Shown here piece after piece: positions 5,560 to 10,442 of a stretch of 10,442 nucleotides of DNA. The stretch lies in assembly GCA_031409775.1 (NCBI GenBank), contig JANNXY010000023.1, positions 1 through 10,442 on the forward strand, given 5' to 3'. The position numbers and the translations under genes are program-made. This DNA is from JANNXY01 sp031409775. GTDB taxonomy: Bacteria; Patescibacteriota; Minisyncoccia; Phycocordibacterales; CAIZIN01. Within the stretch, counting starts at the first letter, position 1. Each line of letters starts with the position of its first letter. The notes beneath the pieces were generated by a model, which saw only the letters and a program-made list of their open reading frames with translations, was not told the DNA's origin and did no database searches.

Positions 5560-7272
5560 ATGACGTTTCTAGAATTCCTAGTTGATAAAAAAATACTCGA
5601 TGAAGCTTCAGTCTCGGTTATTCGTAATGAGCTGGAACAGAACGGTGTGTCACTAGATGATGCATTGTCGCATCAAGGCGTCACACCAGACCAGATAATC
5701 TCTGCCAAAAGCGAATATTATGCTATACCCGTGCGTAACATCGCTGATGACAATATCCCATTTGAAATACTCAAATATGTCCCAGAGGAATCAGCTACTC
5801 ACTATGGATTCGTACCGATAGCGGTCAAAGACGGTTTCCTCGAGATCGGTATACTCGACCCAGATAGCCTCGAAGCACGAGACGCACTCAATTTTATTTC
5901 TGGCAAGATCAACCTCCCATACCGCCTATATCTCATATCCTCCAAAGACTTCGAGAATGTTTTAAAGATCTACAAAGGTCTGTCAGGTGAAGTTACCAAA
6001 GCTCTAACCGAGCTCAACTCTGATCAGACTCTGGATCGTGATCTATCGAGTGTAGAGACAGAGGCTTACAAAGCAGGCAAGACCACGATCATCGAGGATG
6101 CCCCTGTTACAAAGATCGTTTCTACGATTCTGCGATATGCTGTAGAAGGTCAGGCATCTGACGTACACATCGAACCTCTCCGTGAAAAAATCCGAGTGAG
6201 GTTCCGCGTAGACGGTGTACTCAATACCAGTATCGTACTTCCGGTCAAGGTTCTGGATGCGGTAGTAGCGAGGATAAAGATTCTCGCCAACATGAAGCTA
6301 GACGAGAAGCGCAAGCCACAGGACGGAAGGTTTGCGGCCAAGATAGAAAGTCGCAAGGTTGACTTCCGTGTATCAACTTTCCCTACATATTTCGGAGAGA
6401 AAGTGGTGATGAGAATCCTAGATCAGGAGAAAGGTGTTCAGAAATTGTCAGAGATCGGCCTATCGCCGAAGAATTATGAAATGCTTGTGAATGCTATCGG
6501 CAGATCATACGGTATGATACTCATATCTGGACCTACAGGATCAGGAAAGACAACAACACTATACTCATTGTTAAAGGAATTTGATATTGATCATGACAAC
6601 GTTCTGTCACTCGAAGATCCGGTAGAGTACACGATCGAGGGTGTGAGTCAGTCACAGATCAGAGCAGAGATAGGGTATACATTTGCGACAGGGCTACGTA
6701 CAACTCTGCGTCAGGACCCAGATGTGATCATGGTGGGAGAGATACGCGACAAAGAAACCGCCCAGCTCGCTATACAGGCAGCGCTTACAGGTCACTTGGT
6801 ATTGTCAACAATCCACACCAACACTGCCTGTGGTATCGTACCCCGCCTCATCGATATGGGAGTCGATCCTTACCTTATCCCACCAACTCTAATACTCGGT
6901 ATGGCACAGAGACTGACCCGGAGACTCTGTCCCGGTAGTGGCAAGCCACTAAAGATCGAAGGAAGCATCAGAACCAGATTCGATGAACAGTTCAAAGACC
7001 TCCCAGAAGACATCAAGGCAGAGTTGCCAGAATTCAGCGAAGTCATGGAGATAAGTCCAACACCGGAATGCCCATCGGGTATGCGTGGGCGAGAAGCCGT
7101 GTTTGAAATGTATACAATGTCTAGAGAGCTAGAAGATGTAATACTTAAAAATCCTGTGGAATCCGCAGTGTACGATGTGGTGCGAAGGCAAGGGATGCTA
7201 ACACTCAAAGAAGATGCTATTATTAAAGCACTGAAAAAGATTATTCCGTACGAAGAAGTCAACAAACTTTAA
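5560..7272 (+). CDS. pilB: Type IV pilus extension ATPase PilB (GspE family)
   Basis: A hexameric cytoplasmic ATPase that powers pilus assembly through PilC. The N-terminal T2SSE_N-like domain spans about 1-150. The core holds SDVHIEPLREKIRVRFRVDG (200-219), Walker A GPTGSGKT (324-331), the Asp box LEDPVEY (351-357), Walker B DPDVIMVGEIRD (386-397) with Glu394, and a His box with His412 and His419. Classical PilB has a four-cysteine zinc site between the His box and the C-terminus. Here only Cys457 (RLCPGSGKP) and Cys504 (ECPSGMRGR) remain, so the site looks degenerate. Length (570) is normal. The gene starts nine bases after the preceding stop and has no Shine-Dalgarno sequence. Confidence 0.96.
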   Translation: MTFLEFLVDKKILDEASVSVIRNELEQNGVSLDDALSHQGVTPDQIISAKSEYYAIPVRNIADDNIPFEILKYVPEESATHYGFVPIAVKDGFLEIGILDPDSLEARDALNFISGKINLPYRLYLISSKDFENVLKIYKGLSGEVTKALTELNSDQTLDRDLSSVETEAYKAGKTTIIEDAPVTKIVSTILRYAVEGQASDVHIEPLREKIRVRFRVDGVLNTSIVLPVKVLDAVVARIKILANMKLDEKRKPQDGRFAAKIESRKVDFRVSTFPTYFGEKVVMRILDQEKGVQKLSEIGLSPKNYEMLVNAIGRSYGMILISGPTGSGKTTTLYSLLKEFDIDHDNVLSLEDPVEYTIEGVSQSQIRAEIGYTFATGLRTTLRQDPDVIMVGEIRDKETAQLAIQAALTGHLVLSTIHTNTACGIVPRLIDMGVDPYLIPPTLILGMAQRLTRRLCPGSGKPLKIEGSIRTRFDEQFKDLPEDIKAELPEFSEVMEISPTPECPSGMRGREAVFEMYTMSRELEDVILKNPVESAVYDVVRRQGMLTLKEDAIIKALKKIIPYEEVNKL

Positions 7273-7282
7273 TAATAAAAAT

Positions 7283-7690
7283 ATGAACGATTTAGAAATA
7301 GGAAAGGGAATACACGTGATGCTTATCGACGATGACATATTTCTACAGGATATGTATAGTTTGAAATTCGTTGTCAAAGGCTTCGAGGTGAACTGCTATC
7401 TGAAGCCCGAAGAAGCCCTCGAGAGCATTCGTAGTGGCAACATCCCCGACATCATTCTCATAGACATGATCATGCCGAAACTCGATGGCGTCGCTGTGCT
7501 AAAAGAGATCCGCGATAACAACCTCGTGCCCAAAGCAACTATTGTAATGCTAACAAACCAGAGTCAGGCTGAAGACGTAGAGAAAGCCAAACAGTTCAAC
7601 ATCGATGGGTATATTATCAAAGCTGTTGCGGTACCATCTGAAGTAGTGGGTCAGGTCCTAGATATTTATAAATCTAAAAATTCCAAATAA
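7283..7690 (+). CDS. Stand-alone CheY-like response regulator
   Basis: A single receiver domain with no output domain. The acidic pocket is at Asp16-Asp18 (LIDDD), the phosphoacceptor at Asp61 (IILIDMIMPKLDG), the switch Thr at 91 (VMLTNQ), and the invariant Lys at 113 (YIIKA). All key residues are present, so it should accept phosphate. No histidine kinase is encoded in the window. It lies ten bases after pilB and one base before pilT, between the extension and retraction motors. It probably tunes pilus extension and retraction, comparable in concept to PilG/PilH of Pseudomonas, but the target is unknown. Confidence 0.93.
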   Translation: MNDLEIGKGIHVMLIDDDIFLQDMYSLKFVVKGFEVNCYLKPEEALESIRSGNIPDIILIDMIMPKLDGVAVLKEIRDNNLVPKATIVMLTNQSQAEDVEKAKQFNIDGYIIKAVAVPSEVVGQVLDIYKSKNSK

Positions 7691-7691
7691 T

Positions 7692-8753
7692 ATGAATTAT
7701 GCAGAGCAATTAGAAAACCTCATAAAGATCGTGATCAAGGAAAACGCTTCCGACCTGCATCTATCAGAGGGGCGTCATCCTATGGTACGCGTCTCTGGGT
7801 TCCTAGTTCCACTCGTCAAGATCGCAGCCCTCAGTCAGGATGACATAAATGGCCTGCTCAAGTCCCTGGTATCAGAGGATTTGCTATCTAGGTTTATGGT
7901 GGAGAAAGAGCTGGACTTTTCTTATCAATACAGAGGTGAAGCGAGGTTCCGAGGCAACGCGTTCATACAGCAGAGCCACACTTCTATCGCACTCCGTCTG
8001 ATCCCCAAGATTATCAAGACTCTAGACGAACTACACCTCCCACCGAACCTTTCGAGCTTTGCTGACAGGCAACAAGGATTTTTCTTGGTAGTAGGTCCTG
8101 TGGGGCAGGGCAAGACAACCACACTCGCGGCGCTTGTAGAACATATCAACCAGACTCGTGCGGACCATATCATCACGATCGAAGATCCTATCGAGTATGT
8201 ATATGATCAGAAGCGTTCCATCATAGACCAGCGCGAGATAGGTCTCGATACCCGTGACTTCTACACCGCACTCATATCAGCACTTCGCCAGGATGTAGAC
8301 GTTATCATGGTGGGCGAGATGCGCGGTCACGAGACGATGTCTGCAGCAGTAACCGCAGCAGAGACGGGTCACCTTGTATTTTCAACCCTTCACACCAACA
8401 ACGCCGCTCAGACCATAGATCGTATCATCGACTCATTCCCACCAGGTCAGCAGGAGCAGATCCGCATACAGCTCGCAGGGTCACTGTTGGGTATATTCTC
8501 GCAGAGACTCATCCCGAGGATCTCTGGCGGACAGATTCCTGCATACGAGCTACTTATCGCCAACACAGCAGTGTCTAACCTCATCCGCGAACGACGCTCT
8601 CACGAGATCAACACCGTGATCGAGACAGGTATGGAGGAAGGTATGATCGACATGAACAGGTCGCTCGCCGAGCTCGTGCGCAAAGGAGAAATCTCTGTAG
8701 AGAATGCATACCAGTTTTCTCTTAACCCCAAGTCTCTAGAACGTCTCATCTAG
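7692..8753 (+). CDS. pilT: Type IV pilus retraction ATPase PilT
   Basis: A hexameric ATPase that disassembles the pilus and powers twitching or DNA uptake. The N-terminal PAS-like domain opens with SDLHLSEGRHPMVRVSG (20-36). The core has Walker A GPVGQGKT (135-142), the Asp box IEDPIEYV (163-170), Walker B VDVIMVGEMRG (202-212) with Glu209, and the His box FSTLHTNNA (230-238). The PilT-specific C-terminal AIRNLIRE motif appears as AVSNLIRERRSHEI (293-306). Length (353) is typical. The usual Walker A GPTGSGKS/T is altered to GPVGQGKT but keeps the Gly-Lys-Thr core. One base separates it from the receiver gene, so the two are surely co-transcribed. Confidence 0.95.
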   Translation: MNYAEQLENLIKIVIKENASDLHLSEGRHPMVRVSGFLVPLVKIAALSQDDINGLLKSLVSEDLLSRFMVEKELDFSYQYRGEARFRGNAFIQQSHTSIALRLIPKIIKTLDELHLPPNLSSFADRQQGFFLVVGPVGQGKTTTLAALVEHINQTRADHIITIEDPIEYVYDQKRSIIDQREIGLDTRDFYTALISALRQDVDVIMVGEMRGHETMSAAVTAAETGHLVFSTLHTNNAAQTIDRIIDSFPPGQQEQIRIQLAGSLLGIFSQRLIPRISGGQIPAYELLIANTAVSNLIRERRSHEINTVIETGMEEGMIDMNRSLAELVRKGEISVENAYQFSLNPKSLERLI

Positions 8754-8777
8754 AAGCTATAAGCTAACACCTAATTC

Positions 8778-9989
8778 ATGTTATTTACTTACAAGGCAAT
8801 AGAGGAAAAGACAGGAGCAGAGCAGCAGGGAACTATCGAAGCTGTATCTATAGACATCGCTATATCTGGACTCCAGCGTAGGGGATTTGTACTATCATCG
8901 ATACATCCAGCAGGCGAGGGTGGGTCTATTCTCGACAGAAGCATAACCGTGTTTGACCATATCAAGAACCGCGACATCGTGATCCTCTCCCGCCAGATCG
9001 CGACACTGTTCCAGGCACAGGTGTCAGCTCTACGAGTATTTCGACTACTCGCGTCCGAGGTAGAGAGTACCCCTCTGCGCAAGATCCTCGAGCAAGTCGC
9101 AGAGGATCTCCAGGGTGGAAGCGCGATCTCCAAGGCTCTGAGCAAACATCCCAAGGCATTCTCGTCGTTCTATGTCAACATGGTCAAATCCGGCGAAGAG
9201 TCAGGCAAGCTGGATTCTGTATTCGTCTATCTCGCAGACTATCTCGACCGTACATACGAGGTCACGAGCAAGGCCAAGAACGCTCTGATCTACCCTGCGT
9301 TTGTTATATTTACTTTCTTTGCCGTGATGATCCTCATGCTTACTCTGGTGATTCCCAAGATCAGCACGATACTGCTCGACTCTGGTGCAGAGATCCCTAT
9401 ATATACGAAAATCGTTATCGCTCTATCGGATTTCTTTGTTAATTATGGATTACCTATGTCTGTGCTAGGCGCATTCGGTATTGGCCTGCTTATCAAATTC
9501 CTCCGTGGTGCATCTGGTGGGGAGTCGTTTGACGCGTTCAAGATATCTGTCCCGTACGTTGGAACCCTATACAACAAGCTCTACCTATCCCGTATCGCTG
9601 ACAACCTATCGACTATGCTAACGTCAGGCATCCCGATGCTCCGTGCGCTCGAGATCACCACAGAGGTAGTGGGTAACAAGATATTTGAGCATGCACTGCA
9701 GGATACATTTGAGAAAGTGAAAGCCGGCGCACCACTATCTGACGCTCTGCAGGAACATCCCGAGATCCCCAACATCATGACTCAGATGATCCGTGTAGGT
9801 GAAGAGTCCGGAAACATGGGGGAGATCCTAGGAACCCTAGCCAAATTCTATGAGCGAGAGGTATCAAACGCAGTAGATACCCTAGTCGGACTCATCGAGC
9901 CAGCTATGATCGTCGCTCTCGGAGTAGGTGTAGGAGTTCTCCTCGCCTCTGTACTCATGCCTATCTACAACGTTGCGAGTACATTTTAG
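8778..9989 (+). CDS. pilC: Type IV pilus platform protein PilC (GspF family)
   Basis: Polytopic inner-membrane protein on which PilB and PilT act. It shows the duplicated GspF architecture: first domain about 67-195 and second about 265-397. The matching motifs MVKSGEESGKLDSV (135-148) and MIRVGEESGNMGEI (337-350) mark the two repeats. Three membrane segments are visible (about 171-195, 222-242 and 374-396). The N-terminus LFTYKAIEEKTG is typical. Length (403) is normal. It follows pilT after 24 bases that contain the tandem word AAGCTAT-AAGCTAA. No terminator is visible after its stop. Confidence 0.96.
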   Translation: MLFTYKAIEEKTGAEQQGTIEAVSIDIAISGLQRRGFVLSSIHPAGEGGSILDRSITVFDHIKNRDIVILSRQIATLFQAQVSALRVFRLLASEVESTPLRKILEQVAEDLQGGSAISKALSKHPKAFSSFYVNMVKSGEESGKLDSVFVYLADYLDRTYEVTSKAKNALIYPAFVIFTFFAVMILMLTLVIPKISTILLDSGAEIPIYTKIVIALSDFFVNYGLPMSVLGAFGIGLLIKFLRGASGGESFDAFKISVPYVGTLYNKLYLSRIADNLSTMLTSGIPMLRALEITTEVVGNKIFEHALQDTFEKVKAGAPLSDALQEHPEIPNIMTQMIRVGEESGNMGEILGTLAKFYEREVSNAVDTLVGLIEPAMIVALGVGVGVLLASVLMPIYNVASTF

Positions 9990-10001
9990 GCATAGTACAA
10001 T
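9973..10001 (+). promoter_or_regulatory. Promoter for the small coiled-coil gene
   Basis: TTGCGA (9973-9978) and TACAAT (9996-10001) are exactly 17 bp apart. The -35 box lies within the last codons of pilC. The predicted start of transcription is only a few bases before the ATG at 10012, in line with the short-leader pattern seen at the other promoters in this window. Confidence 0.6.
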
Positions 10002-10011
10002 ATTATCCAAT

Positions 10012-10269
10012 ATGCTATCAAAAGAAGATAAAAATGAAATCGGTGAGATATTTGCACATCAGGCAGGTATCCTTTTCGAAAATTTTCGAGGAGAAATGAG
10101 ACTAGCTAGGGAAGAGTCAAATATGAAATTTGAGTCTATGGATAGGAGGTTTGATAAAGTCGATGAAGTGCTTGATCAGCATACAGAGAAAATAAGCGAG
10201 GTAATAAACGATCTTGCTGAAGTAAAGGAAGATATTTCAGAAATAAAAGAGGATAAAATTATCGCTTAA
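10012..10269 (+). CDS. Small charged coiled-coil protein, function unknown
   Basis: Encodes 85 residues rich in Glu, Lys and Asp with no membrane segment or signal peptide. From about residue 35 onward it shows heptad-like spacing of hydrophobic residues (FESMDRRFDKVDEVLDQ, then ISEVINDLAEVKEDISEIK), as in short coiled-coil proteins. I chose the ATG at 10012 because it follows the TTGCGA/TACAAT promoter. A frame extension to a TTG at 9973 would overlap pilC and add an unlikely basic segment. The higher AT content differs slightly from the pil genes. No function can be assigned from sequence; it may be unrelated to the pilus. Confidence 0.75.
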   Translation: MLSKEDKNEIGEIFAHQAGILFENFRGEMRLAREESNMKFESMDRRFDKVDEVLDQHTEKISEVINDLAEVKEDISEIKEDKIIA

Positions 10270-10442
10270 TTCACCCATCCCCGGACTTCGTCTCGACCCT
10301 TCCCTAGTATAAGGATAAGCATCCTGTATCATTGAATTAGCATTCTTTGACCAAAGGCGCGGCATGACATCTCCCCTTACCCATTTTGGGTCTCCTCAAG
10401 TCTTCATGTCGCGCCGGATGCGTTTCTCTTTACGTCTTTTAG
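10270..10442. other. Non-coding right edge with a long hairpin
   Basis: No gene was found in these 173 bases. GGCGCGGCATGA (10356-10367) pairs with TCATGTCGCGCC (10404-10415) over 12 positions, the single non-Watson-Crick pair being G-U on the + strand. Nested inside is ACCCA-TTT-TGGGT (10379-10391). On the minus strand the odd pair would be A-C, so a + strand RNA is the better-formed structure. It could be a small RNA, the leader of a gene beyond the window, or a repeat. No T-run follows, so it is a poor intrinsic terminator. Confidence 0.5.

Noticed and set aside
8789..9154. Long minus-strand frames opposite pilC and other pil genes
   Set aside because: They lie fully antisense to well-supported pil genes, are low in complexity and show no domain, as expected for shadow frames.
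9973..10011. Upstream TTG start for the small coiled-coil protein
   Set aside because: It would overlap the pilC end and the promoter -35 and -10 boxes. The ATG at 10012 fits the promoter much better.

Overview
The window looks like chromosomal DNA from a member of the Candidate Phyla Radiation / Patescibacteria, most likely a Parcubacteria-type genome. This is inferred from gene style, not from a marker gene. The signs are a compact type IV pilus operon without a secretin gene, Ser/Thr/Ala-rich tails on small pilus proteins, no recognisable Shine-Dalgarno sequence before any start codon, TATAAT-type boxes placed almost on the start codons, and a serine recombinase bordered by repeats at a tRNA gene.

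Left part (1-2173), mobile and tRNA-rich. A large serine recombinase gene (279-1856) lies between two arms of a 120-bp inverted repeat (138-257 and 1662-1781, 119/120 identical). The right arm ends inside the 3' end of a minus-strand tRNA-Ser(GCT). The recombinase reading frame runs through the arm and antisense through most of that tRNA. About 70 bp further on, divergently oriented, is a second class II tRNA, tRNA-Ser, with the unusual anticodon ACT. It is followed by about 150 bp of dense secondary structure, which ends in an exact 20-bp copy of the tRNA 3' end.

Middle (2174-2812). A ComFC-type phosphoribosyltransferase gene runs leftward. It starts back to back with the pilus operon at an 18-bp perfect palindrome that carries a TATAAT box on each strand.

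Right part (2813-9989), type IV pilus inner-membrane machine, all rightward and tightly packed: pilM (actin-like cytoplasmic ring), pilN and pilO (membrane alignment proteins), a small membrane protein in the place of pilP with a GRNNPFLPI motif, pilB (extension ATPase), a stand-alone CheY-like receiver, pilT (retraction ATPase) and pilC (platform protein). Together they could extend and retract a pilus for twitching, attachment or DNA uptake. The adjacent ComFC homologue fits a DNA uptake role. No pilin, prepilin peptidase or secretin gene is in the window.

Right end (9990-10442). A promoter with good -35 and -10 boxes precedes a short coiled-coil protein gene. After it comes non-coding DNA with a 60-nt hairpin whose long stem holds a G-U pair on the + strand, possibly a small RNA or RNA-level element. 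No CRISPR array, rRNA gene or classical insertion sequence was seen.
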